A DNA stretch of 64,000 nt from Atherinomorus stipes (lineage: Eukaryota > Chordata > Actinopteri > Atheriniformes > Atherinidae). The stretch lies in contig JALJCO010013654.1 in NCBI GenBank assembly GCA_023101725.1, positions 1,776,001 through 1,840,000 on the forward strand, in the 5' to 3' direction. This document shows positions 12,212 to 24,869 of this stretch, piece after piece; the first letter of the stretch is position 1; every line of letters starts with the position of its first letter. The notes beneath the pieces are model-generated. The model was not told the DNA's origin and ran no database searches. It worked only from the letters and a program-made list of their open reading frames with translations. Made by a program: the position numbers and the translations under genes.

Positions 12212-12748
12212 TTAAAGGTATAGTCCGAAGTTTCCCCCATAAAAAATAAACATTAGACTTGAGCAAGTAAAATCCGTCTCAAAACCCGCCTTTGGGCCTC
12301 TACTCCCGTGCCATGATGTGTTTGAATGCAGCTCTCTCTCTCCCCTGCCTGTAATTCGCTCTTTTGTATTATTTTGGACGTTTCTGGGTGGAGATTTCTG
12401 TTTATATCAGCAGCCAATGACAGAGCTAAGAGCATGACGCTGTGTGGAAATAAGCTCATGATTGGAGCAGACGCTAGTCACTCGAACTCTCGAAGCAAAA
12501 AAAAAAGAAAGAAAGGAAACACCGTGGATGCACCGAAGAAAAGGTAAGAGCTTCAGATAATGCACTTTGGAAAATCAGGGTTAATAATAGTTTGGCTTGT
12601 ACCCGCTTCTGAGCTCTGAAGGAGAAGCTTGAAGTTGAATAGGCTAGCTAGAATGAGGCGGCCACTAGCCTGAGAGGGAGGGGCGCTAAGTTTGAATACT
12701 GTTGTTTGCAAACAGAAACGCTGGAGGGACTTCGGACTCTACCTCTAA
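12212..12748 (+). mobile_element. TTAA-flanked MITE (family B), copy 1
   Basis: 537 bp. Left end TTAAAGGTATAGTCCGAAGT; right end ACTTCGGACTCTACCTCTAA, giving TIRs of about 18-20 bp. It is nearly identical along its length to copy 2 at 13599-14142, in the same orientation. The right TTAA is mutated to CTAA. No coding capacity of note. Confidence 0.8.
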
Positions 12749-14357
12749 CGCAATAACTGGCAGTGAGTCTTCCACAGCGCTGTGGAGGAATTCTGGCCCA
12801 CTCATCTTTGCAGAATTGTTGTAATTCAGCCACACTGGAGGGTTTTCCAGCATGAACTGGCTTTTTAAGGTCATGCCACGGCATTGGATTCAGGTCGGGA
12901 CTTTGACTAGACCACTCCAAAGTCTTCATTTTGTTTTCCTTCAGCCATTCAGAGGTGGACTTGCTGGAATGTTTTGGATCATTGTCCTGCTGCAGAACCC
13001 AAGTGCGCTTCAGCTTGAGGTCATGAACAGATGGCCGGACATTCTCCTTCAGGATTTCTGGTAGACAGCAGAATTAATGGTTCCATTTACCACAGCAAGT
13101 CTTCCAGGTCCTGAAGCAGCAAAACAGTCCCAGACCATCACACTACCACCACCACCATATTTTACTGTTGGTATGATGTTCCTTTTCTGAAATGCTGTTA
13201 CTTTTATGCCTGATGTAATGGGACCTACATCTTCCAAAAAGTTCAACTTTTGTCTCTTCAGTCCACAGAGTATTGGCCTGAAGCTCTTTGGATGTTGTTC
13301 TGGGGTCTTTTGTGACCTCTTGGATGAGTCGTCGCTGTGCTCTTGGGGTAATTTTGGTCGGCCGGCCACTCCTGGGAAGGTTCACCACTTTTCCATGTTT
13401 TCACCATTTGTGGATAATGGCTCTCACTGTGGTTTGCTGGAGTCCCAAAGCTTTAGAAATGGCTTTCTAACATTTTTCCAGACTGATAGATCTCAATTAC
13501 TTTGTTTCTTATTTCTTTTTGAGTTTCTTTGGATTGCAGTATGATGTCTAGCTTTTGAGGATCTTTTGGTCTACTTCACTTTGTCAGGCAGGTCCTATTT
13601 AAAGGTATAGTCCGAAGTTCTCCCTGTAAAAAATAAACGTTAGACTTGAGCAAGTGAAACCCGTCTCAAACCCCGCCTTTGGGCCTGTACTCCCATGCCA
13701 TGGTGTGCTTGAACGCAACTCTCTCTCCGCCTGCTTGTATGTCGCTCTTTTGTATTGGTTTTGGCTGGTCGGGACGTTTCTGGGTGGAGATTTCTGTTTA
13801 TATCAGCAGCCAATGACAGAGCTAAGAGCATGACGCTGTGTGGAAATAAGCTCATGATTGGAGCAGACGCTAGTGACTCGAACTCTTGAAAGGAAAAAAA
13901 GAAAGAAAGGAAACATCGTGGATGCACAAAAGAAAAGGTAAGAGCTTCAGATAATGCACTATGAAAAACCAGGGTTAATAATAGTTTGGCTTGTACCCGC
14001 TTCTGAGCTCAGAAGGAGAAGCTTGAAGTTGAATAGGCTACCTAGAATGAGGCGGCCATTAGCCTGAGAGGGAGGAGCACTAAGTTTGAATACTGTTGTT
14101 TGCAAACAGAAACGCTGGAGGGACTTCGGACTCTACCTTTAAGTGATTTCTTGATTGAGAACAGGTGTGGGAGTGATCCAGCCTTGGTGTGGCTAGAGAA
14201 ATTGAACTTAGCTTTCCAAAGAGGTGATAAACCACAGTTAATGTGGTTTATCACACTTATAACATATAACATATAAATGTGACAACCATGCAAAAAAAAA
14301 AAAAAGAAAAAAAAAAAGAAATCAGGAAGGGGACAAACACTTTTTCACACAACTGTA
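12749..14357 (-). mobile_element. Tc1-like DNA transposon, decayed, interrupted by family-B MITE
   Basis: The minus strand carries transposase pieces in broken frames: LPRSGRPTKITPRAQRRLIQ (HTH part, about 13388-13300), GGGGSVMVWDCFAASGPGRL (first catalytic region) and [10 protein letters not shown] near 12915-12885 (before the last catalytic residue). The 5' terminus with TIR ends near 14357 (TACAGTTGTGTGAAAAAGTG on the minus strand). The 3' end is cut at MITE copy 1, and its distal TIR is not seen beyond that MITE. It is not functional. Confidence 0.8.
13599..14142 (+). mobile_element. TTAA-flanked MITE (family B), copy 2
   Basis: 544 bp with TTAA at both ends and TIRs AAAGGT(A)(T/G)AGTCCGAAGT. 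It is inserted into a Tc1-like element: joining the flanks restores CACTTAAATAGGACC, a usual stretch of that Tc1 family, with a single TTAA. Confidence 0.85.
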
Positions 14358-15703
14358 TGGTCCACTGGGCTCTACCTCCTGAACGAGCTCCTCCATGGTT
14401 TAGTCTAGAGAGTTCCTTGTGCACGTCTCCCTCCAATGCACATTATTACCATCAAGATGTCCCCAGAGGCACAAACCCATCCCATTCTCTCATTCTTGCA
14501 GGAGGTCTGGAAGAAGGTGGCTTTGCTGTTTAATTTCAGCTCCCGCCTCCACACTGAGTCATCCTTGTGGCTTAACCCCAAACTCTGCACTGATAAGTCT
14601 TCATTTTTCTGGAAATTATGGGTCCAAAGAGGAATTCTCGTCCATGGGGGTCTGGGGGTGGGGGTGGGGGTGCTCTCAAGTATTTTCATGACCTCAAAGC
14701 TTAGTATCAGCTCCCACATGCCAGTTTTGGAAATATCTACATCTCCGGCATCTGCTGCTCCAGATCTTTGAAAAGCCCAGCACACCACCTCCAACTATAA
14801 GCTGTCTGACTTATATTAGGAAGGTTTTTGGTGGAGGCCATTAAGCTTCCAAATACTATTCAATGCTCTTAAAAAGCACAGACAAGGGACTCCCCACCCT
14901 AAGATCAGCTTGGGAAACTGACCTCAGTATGTCCTAGAGAACTGAAAACAAGACTTGTTCGATTCAAACTATTGCACAGAATTTACTGGTTACCACATAG
15001 ATTATATAGGTGAACCTCATCCAGGCTCCAGAATGCTGGAGATGCTAGACTGGTGTGGGCACACAGCCATATGATCTGGAACTGTCCTAAAATCCAGGAT
15101 TTCTGGACGGAGGTCCATGAATTTATCAAATCAGTTGTACAGCAGGACATTCCGTTCCAAGGATATTTGCCTTAGGAGACCCATCCCCCCTTAAACATTT
15201 TTCATTGAAAACTGCTGAATGGGTGCAGACTGCCTTGATGCTGGGGCAAAAACTATTTTTTTCTCAGTGGAAGACCCCCTCTGCACCATCAGTTACTCTT
15301 TGGAATAACCAACTGGGGAGACTGGCTGCATTGGAACGCCTTTCATACAGACTGCTGAATAAAATGGAGAGCTTTCACCTGAAGTGAGATCCATATCTTT
15401 CCAAAATACAAGGGCCAACCTAAAGGTCTGCATGGGATGAGCTAAATAGAGCTATGCGGTCACTGAGTGAGGAATACTTACAAAGACATACACCAGCCTT
15501 TGTGTTTTCGTTTAGTGGTGGTGGTGGTGGGGGTGTTGTGTTTTTTTTTCTCTGCTTTTTGTTTTATTTTTTTATTTTTACTTTTTACTGTTTTACTTTG
15601 CTCTACCACTGCTCTATTATTGTACTGAAGCAATTTTGATCTGTATCTGTAATGGAGTGGTGTTTTGGGAAAACTTAATAAGATGTTAAATAGGAAAAAA
15701 AAA
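14358..15703 (+). mobile_element. L1-type LINE fragment (ORF2 C-terminal part and 3' end)
   Basis: Broken frames encode HPILSFLQEVWKKVALLF and SSLWLNPKLCTDKSSFFWK, then RLVRFKLLHRIYWLPH and SHMIWNCPKIQDFWTEV, the connector and C-terminal Cys/Trp region downstream of the RT in fish L1-like elements. It ends in an A-run near 15692-15703. The RT core is absent, so this is a 5'-truncated copy with frameshifts, lying in the presumed cap2 first intron. Confidence 0.55.
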
Positions 15704-16894
15704 AGTCTCACTCTCATGCTCAAAACTTGAAACCATGACGCAGAGCTTGCCAGCATCTGTGCTGATTCTATTGTTGGTCAGCCAAATTCTCCATGGCAAT
15801 GCACAGGCATGCTAAGTGGAGCTCTTTTACACTGTATGAATGAATTCATTAGAAACATAGTTAGCCGGACATTTCGCCAGTCAGAAAAAGTGTATGCAAA
15901 AGTACCCAAGAAACTGATTTTTGTGGTCCTATATATCACTTTTTTCTTCTGATTTTGCAAGTGGGTTACAGAGTCTGCAACATAAAGACTCAAAACCAAC
16001 AGCTGAGACAGCACACGTGCTTCTGCAGTGGAAAGATATGAGTGACTTCACCCTGACCCTGTGTGTGTCTCCTGAATCCTCCAGCCTGGTATCTGATCTT
16101 TAACGCTATATTGGGCCACAGCCTGCTGATTGCTGCTGTGGGCCCTCAGTAAAATGTTCTAATGTAGTTTTCAGCTTCCTGTGGCCCACTCCACGTCAAT
16201 GTGGAGATAAAGGAGGAATCAAAACCTGCTGCTTTACACTACATCAACAGCTGTCCATTCAGTCATTAAAGATTACTTAAAGATAAAACAAAGAAACCTT
16301 AATGAGCTGAAAAGAAAAATAAAGACTTATGAAATCCATGTACAGGCTAAATGATGAAGATTATATGAGATCTACTGTAATTTTGAGAAGCAGCAGGTCA
16401 TTTAAAAATATAATTGTGGATAACAACAGAAATTTTGATCATCCCACACATTAAATTAAAGTTTTGTGGGGAAAAATTAAATGAAATAACATCTCAGCCA
16501 TGATGATTTTCAATTTGAAAACTGTACGAAGGTGTACAGGTTTATTCCAGGTGGTCATCAGTGCCTCGCAGGCCAAAGATGGGGAGAACACCAACACGTC
16601 GTAATCAAAGATGACCTGGCATTGGCACGTTGACAGGACTTTCACCACCTCTACATCTGATGCTTTTGAATCAACATCACAATAGCATAAAAAAACAAAG
16701 GGAAAGAACATATAATGCGTCAATTCCTTGCAGAAAAATGAAAAAACAGGCAGCAGGTGATGAGGTTTGGACGTTTCTGCGCAAAGACGCACCCTCCCTC
16801 CCAGCCACCCACAGCTCAGTACTTCATCCCTCTGCAGCGATAAACTTGACGTTCAGTTTTTCTTTTTAAAAAGACATGATTTAAAACAGCTTAC
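15704..16894. other. Presumed cap2 first intron, distal part
   Basis: No recognised exon or repeat. An ORF on the minus strand (16451-16792) has no identifiable domain. Confidence 0.4.
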
Positions 16895-17050
16895 CTCTCT
16901 CTTATGTCTATTGGGATGTTTAGTCGTGCTTCTCAGTGTTTCTCGGCGCTGGTCCGTGGTTGTGCGCTGCAGGCTCACGGTCCAGTCCTGCCTCCCTGTC
17001 CAGTCCCACAGCTGTGCACGGCAGCACCGGCACTCTTCCGGGAAGTCCTA
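16895..17050 (-). other. cap2: Probable non-coding first exon and promoter region of cap2
   Basis: On the minus strand this locally GC-rich block ends in a good splice donor (GAGAG|GTAAGC; intron side 16894-16889). The first coding cap2 exon begins with only 10 untranslated bases after its acceptor at 10513, so an upstream 5'UTR exon must exist. This is the best candidate I see, and it implies a first intron of about 6.4 kb. The 5' limit near 17050 is a guess from where base composition drops. There is no clear TATA box. This is inference, not proof of transcription. Confidence 0.4.
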
Positions 17051-18440
17051 ATTAAGCAACACGGTGAACCTGAGAGCCACACGGCGTGCAGCTAGACCAG
17101 GACCATGACTCAGTCAGTGCTGCAATGTCTCCTCTGGGGCGGACAGACCTCGCAAGCAGACAGTATGGCAGCCCCTAAGAACCCTGCCAAAAATAGATAG
17201 ATGACTGACGGTGTGTTGAAGCAGGGTCTCTCCTGAGGTCCTTAACTTAGGAGTCATCATCATTAAAGCAGACTCATGGGGGTGAGAACTAGTTTGAGAC
17301 CCCCACTTGGAAATCCCCGTTAAGATTAAGATTAAGTTGTGTAAAGGGCTTTGAAAAACTAATAATCTAACTAAAACTAGTAAAACCATGAAGTATCTCA
17401 GTCTAGGCTTTGAAAATTGGCCTGCAGTTCTTTGCCCATTCCCAAATTTCCCCTCATGTATTTTCTTTGTTTTTGTTTCATGATTAATCTTTACAAAACA
17501 CAGATGTCTCCACAAGTAACCAGATTTAAATAACCTTATGCCATACCATGGTCCTTGCATGAAGCTGTCAGAAGTGGAGGAGTTTTCTCTCCCTCTCTTT
17601 TTTTCAACATGTTTTTATTGAACAAATGAGATACCTTCAATGGAAGATTCAATACAGATCTTTTTTTTTGAAACACATATACACATGGGCAAAAACCTGC
17701 CGATACATACAAGCCACAGAGCTATTTACAAACCATGTACAGTTGAACAGATGAAAGCAATTCTGAATTAAAAAACAACTAGCAGCTCAACATGACCAAC
17801 AATAAAAAAAAGATCACTGGTGATACATGTGATCTATAGACAGACAAGCACACCTCCAGGTCGGCATAGACTTCAAATCTGCAAAATAGGAAATAAAAGG
17901 TTGCCATTTGCAGAAAAAGCTTATTGGTACATCCTCTTAATGTGTATTTAATTTTCTCAAGTTTTAGAGAAAACATAATGTCTTTAAGCTACTGGGAGAT
18001 GGAAGGATATTCAGAGGGCTTCCAGTGTAGCATTAAGGAACGTCTCAGTAATGATGTGAAAGCTATATCTTTTGGTTTAGAGTTAAGTACAAGTGAGGTG
18101 TCAGGAATCCCAAATAAAACAATATGGGGCATGGCTTCAAATTTACTCTAAGAACAGTGGAAATAACAATGAAATAACCAGTCAAAAACCCATACAAAGT
18201 AGGGCAGAGAAAAAACATATGACTAAGGTGGCAGGGAAAGCCATGACATTTGTCACACTTATCTTCTACATCTGAATATGACTTAGAGAGTCTGGACTTA
18301 GAATAGTGGTCTATCTCTTTTTTAAAAATGACAAATATTGGTGGACAAAGTGCAAAAAATGGAACAGATCATTGAAGGCACCATTATCTGGGATAAAACA
18401 TATACATGTTTTAGAGCAACAAGAGATGCTATCCTGATAG
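17051..18440. other. Intergenic stretch, no gene recognised
   Basis: This contains a 148-codon minus-strand ORF at 17114-17560 without any domain I recognise. At 17600-17680 there are T-rich runs and antisense AATAAA, which could be the 3' end of an old retroposon on the minus strand. Nothing is firm. Confidence 0.35.
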
Positions 18441-19099
18441 GAGGAGCAAGAATAAGCAGCATAGCCCTGTATACATCCAGGGAGAGGAGGTGGAGGTGGT
18501 GGAGAAACACAAATACTTTGGAATTCAGCTGGACAACAGACTCGACTGGAAATGGAACACTGACTACATCTACCAGAAAGGTCAGAGCAGACTCTACTTC
18601 TTAAGGAAGCTGAGATCATTCGATGTCTGCACCAAGATGTTGCAGATCTTCTATAAGTCTGTTGTAGAAAGTGCAATCAGCTTTGCAGCATCTGCTGGGG
18701 CAGCAGCATCAGAACCAGAGACTTGAAGAAACTAAAAAGCTGATCAAGAAAGCTGGTTCTGTGCTGGAAATAACTCTGGAGCCGCTGGAGCTGATTGTTC
18801 AGAAAACAATGGTGCGCAAGCTGATGAAGATGATGGAGGATTCTTCCCACCCTCTCCACAACACGGTGAAGAATCAACAGAGTGTGTTCAGTGGGAGGCT
18901 GCGTCAGGTTCGTTGTAGGACGGAGAGATACAGAAATTCATTCTTCCCAACAGCCATCACTCTGAAGAACGAAACTAATTTGGTAAAAATTATTGTTGTA
19001 TTGTTTTTTGTATATGTTATATTGTTCATAAAAAAAAAGAGAGAGCGAGTCTACAACATGGAATTTCCCTTCTGGGATAAATAAAGTATTTTTCGTTTT
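18441..19099 (+). mobile_element. Rex/CR1-like LINE, 3' fragment
   Basis: Broken plus-strand frames encode VEKHKYFGIQLDNRLDWKW, QSRLYFLRKLRSFDVCTKML and SGRLRQVRCRTERYRNSFFP, the C-terminal end of an RT polyprotein. The 3' end ttcccttctgggataaataaag at 19066-19087 is shared with the longer copy at 46390-47636. It is 5'-truncated, as is usual for LINEs. The clade label is tentative. Confidence 0.75.
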
Positions 19100-22000
19100 C
19101 ATAACATGTCTGTTCAGAGAAGAACTTGTATATTTCAGCAATGATACTCATGTTCTCTATGTTTTACAACAGGTTGGCTCTGTTGTAAGAATCTGAGTGC
19201 GATGCTTAAAATCTTTGTTTTCACCAGATAAAAAGATGTTAAACTACCCCCATAAGAAAGTGAGTGAATCCATTAATAAGTCAACAACTAATTAATCCTT
19301 ATTAATGCTTTTAATGTGTCAGCAATATTTGAACAAACTAAATACTGCCATCTTCGAAAAAAAAAAAACCCAGTTAGCAACTTGTGTTGATTGCTAAACT
19401 AAGCTTCAAGGTCAAAACAGAGAGCACCACAGCTCTACATTACTCTTTAAATAAAATAACAGCTTTAAGCTTGGCATTACATCAGCTGCAATGACAGCGA
19501 CTGATTTTACCCATCAGGCCTTGCTGCAGTGCATCCATGCTGCGTCATGGTCACCCACCACTCACAGTATGTGGCCCAGTTTCATGTTTCATTGGTGACC
19601 AAAATAGTCTAAGCTGAGAGAAAGAAGGCAGCGAAGGAGCAGGAGGAGTTGCTCACTCTTTTTAACATGACTTATTAATGAAAGAACTGATCAATCATTG
19701 ATAGAGTGAGTCCTCAGAGACTTGATCATGTGTCAGTTGCATCCAACACACTAAACTTCCCTGGATGTAATGTTAACTTTAGTGTTTCTTAAATTATCTA
19801 GAGACAATCCCACAGTTTTGTGTTACAATATGTCTGACTGGACAGATCACAGTCCCAGAGCAAGGGCCTGTGGTGTAAACTCACTTTTTCTGGTAATACA
19901 GTGCACTAGGGGTCAAGACCCTCTTTGGGGTTTCAAGATCATTTCAAGGGTTGCCAGATCATTGTAAACAAAATAAAATAAAACTAAACTAAACCTTTTT
20001 TCATTTTTTTTTAAAAAGCCTGCATTTATCGATTAAATGTAGATTTTTTTATTTGAGCTGTCAATAGATTAATCTATTAAATCAGTATGTTAGATTTTTT
20101 TTTACGTATGCATAAACAACAAAGTTATCACTCATGCCATAGTAAAAATCCAATTTTAGCATTATGGTAAGAGTAAGTAATTTTGGGCATATGGCTGTTT
20201 TGTCACAGCTGTTAACATAACCTACAAAAAACACCTTGTTTTCCATTTTTATGAAGATTCTAATAGTTTAAAGCCTTACATTAAAGAATGGTCATAGTAA
20301 TGTTAGGGACTGTTTAATATTTAACTTATATGATATTTACTGTTAAGTATGGAACTACATAAAATGGATGATCTATAATATTCAAAGTGAGTTATTAGTT
20401 TTTTTTAAATAGTTAATGAGTGAAATACTATCAGTAAAATGAGTGTTAAACCAGTTTAGTTGTTGCATACAAACCCTACAGGATAAGTTTTAACTAACAC
20501 GTCAAAGCTTTTTAGCAATGATAAACCTGACAGGGCGGTCCTCCATCACTACTACAATTTATATTAGCCACCTCTGGCCATAGAGCAAATACAGGAATAT
20601 CAGGTATCAGAATTGAAGGACAGCATCATCCTATTTATTTATTTACTTATTCATTTGCAGATGGCATTAAATGTTCCCTGACAAAATTAAAAGATAGCAC
20701 ACCCAATTTCATGAAGGTTATGGAAGAATTTGGAGAACCCTCTGGATAAAAGATTAATAACTCGTTATCTATATTAATGTAATGAGTAAGAAATGAAAAA
20801 TGCAACTATAGAAACTCAGTTTACTACGACAGAATATTTTAGATATGAAAAGGGGTTAAAAATGACAGGTTTTTAACATTTAGGTGTTAAAAATCACCTC
20901 AGAACTCAGAAAATTACTTCAGCAAATCATGATGCTCTCATAGATGAAGTCATCGAAACACTTAATTGATTGTCTAATTTGCCTGTACTGTATGATGGTC
21001 TGAATGATGAAAATGACAATTTTATCAACATTTTTATACTATTTTCAAACACTTCTACTGTCATTCTGAGCTTTGTTGTATAGTTAATTAAACAAACTGT
21101 TTAGTTTAAATAACTGGCGAGTAAGACTCTGCCTAAAAATATTATATCTGTCCTAGAGGGGAGGACTTCAGATACAGCACCCAATCTCAGATGATACTGT
21201 ATGGCTGCCCAGCTAATATTAGCTGCTATTTATTTTTGTCCAGCCCCACCTTCAGCCTGGTTGGAGATTGAACTAAGATATATTCTAGATCTACCTTTGA
21301 ATACCTACAGTATTTGCATTCATCAGATGTTAAAACACTGAAAAAAAAAATCCCACACAATTAAGCCTAGATAGTTTGACATGCTGCACAGAAACACGTG
21401 GATGATCATCCAGCACTCTCATAGTTCACTCCTATTTGGGTTAATGAATGAAAACAACAGAGGATTCCTATCACAGAAAGTGAAAAGCATTCAAAAAGTT
21501 AAAGATCTAGATGGGGTGTTGCTCACTTATAATCAGTTATGTTAACTGGCTGTGAAATTAAGATGTTTGTGTAAGGAAATCTAATACATTTTTTTTTAAA
21601 AAAGAAAAACAACTAGTATTTCTAATATAGATTTTTAGGCTATCTTATTATTTTATTTTCACTCACTTCTTGGGTGGTGAATAAAAAAAGGACTTGATTT
21701 AGAAAAGTGATGTACATGGTTCAGACAAGAGTTTATTTAAACTGAAACATGTTGAAACCAGAGAGGAAATGTATGCATGGCTGCAAATTTGATGAAACAG
21801 AAACCCAGTTCTAAACCATGTTTGCTAGTCAGCTAGTGCCAGTATCACGTGCAGCTTTAAATAAAAACATAGATTAGTAATTGTGTGTACTTACGACAAG
21901 ATGACTGACTTTGATTGACTTTCTACCTAGGAGCAACTGCCTGCATAAGGCAAAAAACAAAAAAGATTTAAAAAAAAAAAAACAACAACAAAAAAACATG

Positions 22001-22286
22001 CTGTCATCATTACTATTTTGGTCAATTTACAACTTTGGTTATTTTATATTAAATTCTGTGTTGGCACCTGTTTGTCACCATTTCCCCCCTGCATTTGTGA
22101 TTACTTTTTTGGCTTTATTTGGTTACATACTCATCTCATTCACACATATGGCTTTTTTCCTTGAATTTTGTCTTACTTTAGTGACTCAAATTCTCTTTAT
22201 GGCAAGTTTACACCTCTTTTTTTTGTCTCATTTTGGTTGTATTATTGTCCCAGGTACACACACATGACGAGCGAGTGGTTAAGATA
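19100..22286. other. Intergenic A/T-rich stretch, nothing recognised
   Basis: Over 3 kb with many A- and T-runs and no ORF with a domain, no TIR pair and no RNA gene that I can identify. Confidence 0.5.
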
Positions 22287-22915
22287 TACAGCTATGTGAA
22301 AAGGTTTTTGCCCCCTTGCCTAATTTCTTACTTTTTGCATGTTTGTCACACTTAAATGTTTCAGATCATCAAAAAATTTTAATGTGAGTCAAAGATAACA
22401 CAAGTGTGTGTGAAAAAGTGATTGCCCCCCTGTTAAAACATAAATTAACTGCGGTTTATCACATCTTTGGAAAGCAGAGTTCAATTTCTCTAGCCACACC
22501 AAGGCTGGATTACTGCCACACCTGTTCTCAATCAAGAAATCACCTGTCTAATGAAGTTTAGTAGACCAAAAAAAATCCTCAAAAGCTAGACATCGTGTTG
22601 CGATCCAAAGAAAATTCAGTCAAAAATAAGAAACAAAGTAACTGAAAATCTATCAGTCTGGAAAAGGTTTCAAAGCCATTTCTAAAGCTTTGGGACTCCA
22701 GCGAACCACAGTGAGAGCAATTATCCACAAATGGTGAAAACTTGCAACGACTCATCCAAGAGGTCACAAAAGACCCCAGAACAACATCCAAGAACTGCAG
22801 GCCTCACTTGCCTCAATTAAGGTCAGTGTTCATGACTCCACCATGAGAAAGAGACTGGGCAAAAATGGCCTGCATGGCAGAGTTCCAAGACCAAAACCAC
22901 TGCTGAGCAAAAAGA
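22287..22915 (+). mobile_element. Tc1-like element, 3'-truncated copy
   Basis: It begins TACAGCTATGTGAAAAGG and runs through the same 5' region (aagaaatcacctgtctaatg, aaaagctagacatc) and HTH-coding part as the copy at 12749-14357, here on the plus strand. Homology stops near 22915, before the catalytic domain. Frames are broken. It belongs to the same family as the 12.7-14.4 kb element. Confidence 0.7.
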
Positions 22916-23668
22916 TCTTGAAGATCACCTAATTCATGAGGATTCTGACAGTTTTCCAGCCTCACATGTAGAGATGCTGCAGGATGGTCTGATATCGCAC
23001 AATAAAGAGCTCAGCCGCTGCAGGGAACATGAACACCAACGTCTGGTGTCTTGGGGGTTGTAGCTCAAAAAGTTTGGAAACTCCTAGATCTATGTGTTGA
23101 AGTGGACCCGACCAACCCGCCGGAACAGTTTAATCTGCGTGTGCAGCTGTTGACCACAACGTGCTTTGTGGAGCGAGTCATCGGTGTTTGGATGAATGAA
23201 GTCTCGCTGACGTCATTCACCACTGCAGTAACGTGTTATCATTTCTGTTCATCTGAGATTCCACTGTAAAGTCCAAATACTATGTTTTTGAGCCTCCACC
23301 TCACCAACAAGCAACTCAACTTAAATCTCCATGAAATTGCATTATCTTGTCTTCTCAGTTGCCACAATGAAGCTTTAAATGCCACAGATCACCTGGCTCA
23401 TTTATATGCAGAAATATGTGCTTTTCATTCACCATTTATGGTAGAAAGTGGGTGTGTGGGGGGCAGGATACGAGCCAAATTCACCTGCGCAAACCTCCAG
23501 GAAGAGTGGGATTTGTAAGGGGGAAATTGCTTGGATCTTAGCGCATGCCTGGATTTATAAATCTGAATATTTTTCGGCGCACACAAACTTTGGGTTTTTG
23601 GTGCACGTAACTTTTTAGTAAAGAGGCCCCTTGATCACCTTTTGACTGAAACGCTCTATTTTGTGTCT
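22916..23668. other. Intergenic, probable unclassified repeat
   Basis: This includes phrases found in fish MITEs (aaagtttggaaactcctaga near 23070; aaagaggcccctt near 23618), but I cannot find a paired terminus. No gene. Confidence 0.3.
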
Positions 23669-24134
23669 TTAAAGACACACAACGTAACTTTTAGACCTTA
23701 AAAATCTGCGTTTCTGACTCGTTTTGATGGCACACCAACATTCATTTTGCACATTTTCGAGCCGTCACTGCCCAGAGGCGTCCCGGGGCTCAGAAACAGC
23801 ACTATGTAAGATTCCCATCCGGGACGCGACTGTGACGTTGCAGCCGACTGTTGGCTGCAGCACCGCGTCACTCACTAGCAACCGGATGTAAACCAGGGAT
23901 CAACCCCGCGAGTGTTTTGAACGCAAATCATGTCGGATTCGGTAAGGAAACATTACAGGAGGAAGAGAGGAAAAGGAAGAGAGAAAGGGACAGAACAAGA
24001 GTCAAAATAAGACTGTCTTTTACTGGCTGGAGTGAATCACGGTGCAGGTATGATACAAGATGGTTGCTAGTTTAGTCGCCGATAGGGGGTGCGTCACTGA
24101 GAAAACTGCTAAAAGTTCCGTTGTGTGTCTTTAA
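23669..24134 (+). mobile_element. TTAA-flanked element (family D), copy 1
   Basis: 466 bp between TTAA sites. The 24-bp TIRs differ at one base: TTAAAGACACACAACGTAAC on the left and the inverse of GTTCCGTTGTGTGTCTTTAA on the right. It carries an ORF with LQEEERKRKRERDRTRVKI and RLSFTGWSE that is conserved in copy 2 at 58015-58490. Confidence 0.75.
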
Positions 24135-24202
24135 GACCCCCACCCCCCATAGAGGCCCACTATGCCCTGATTGGTCAGCTGAGCTTTCAAAAGCTGTGGA
24201 GA

Positions 24203-24312
24203 ATAGTGGATTATCACACTTCGTGTTCCGGTTTCCAGAATTTGTTGAATTTAAGTGTTTCCTCTTCCGGGCCATTTCAACAATAGCTGAATCCAATGAC
24301 CCTGCTCTGTTC
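24203..24312 (+). repeat. 5' fragment of a THAP-element, inverted relative to 29695-30092
   Basis: About 110 bp (agtggattatcacactt through ccctgctctgttc) matches the 5' leader and first codons of the THAP ORF at 30010, but in the opposite orientation. The ATG is changed to ATA and a few bases are deleted. Confidence 0.7.
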
Positions 24313-24869
24313 CTTTGTTGATCGCCTTTGTTTTTGGTGTGGTGTGTGGAGGTGGTTGGTTGATTGAGTGGTGAAGGGCGAATTTTAGGTGCGTTTTGTG
24401 CCGGACGTAATGTGAGCTTGCTTGGCTGGAGGCTGATTGCGCTAGCGTTTGTGACGTGTTTTTGTGTTTGAAAAAGTTGAAATGGGTTGCCTCCGTTTCA
24501 GGGAACTGGGGCTGCAAGAAGGAGCCGTTTAAGTAGATTTATAAGGTGACGATTGTTTGTGCCGACGAGACGCACTAGCTGGTGTTGAGGTGTGTTTGAT
24601 GTGCTGATGTGTAATTGTGTGTTTGAATTTGATTTGGTTGCGGTAAGACGTGCTGTGCCACTTCCTGTCTGCTCCTGTGTACCTCGCTTGTTTGAGCTCC
24701 AAAGGGCTAGCTGTCTCTGCTGCCCTTTTAGTTGCTTATTGTGTCTTATACCATTCACCGTTTGTCCTTTCACAACGTATAATGTTTAAACACACTTCCT
24801 CACTAGTTCTCCGTTTTTGGGATTCCCTAGTCTTTGCTATCTGCTACCCTGTTAGCTCTCTCTGCTAGC

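Noticed and set aside
14405..14794. 129-codon minus-strand ORF
   Set aside because: It is antisense to an L1-type ORF2 fragment whose plus-strand frames make sense.
17114..17560. 148-codon minus-strand ORF
   Set aside because: No recognisable domain, no splice context, ordinary intergenic composition; not reported as a gene.
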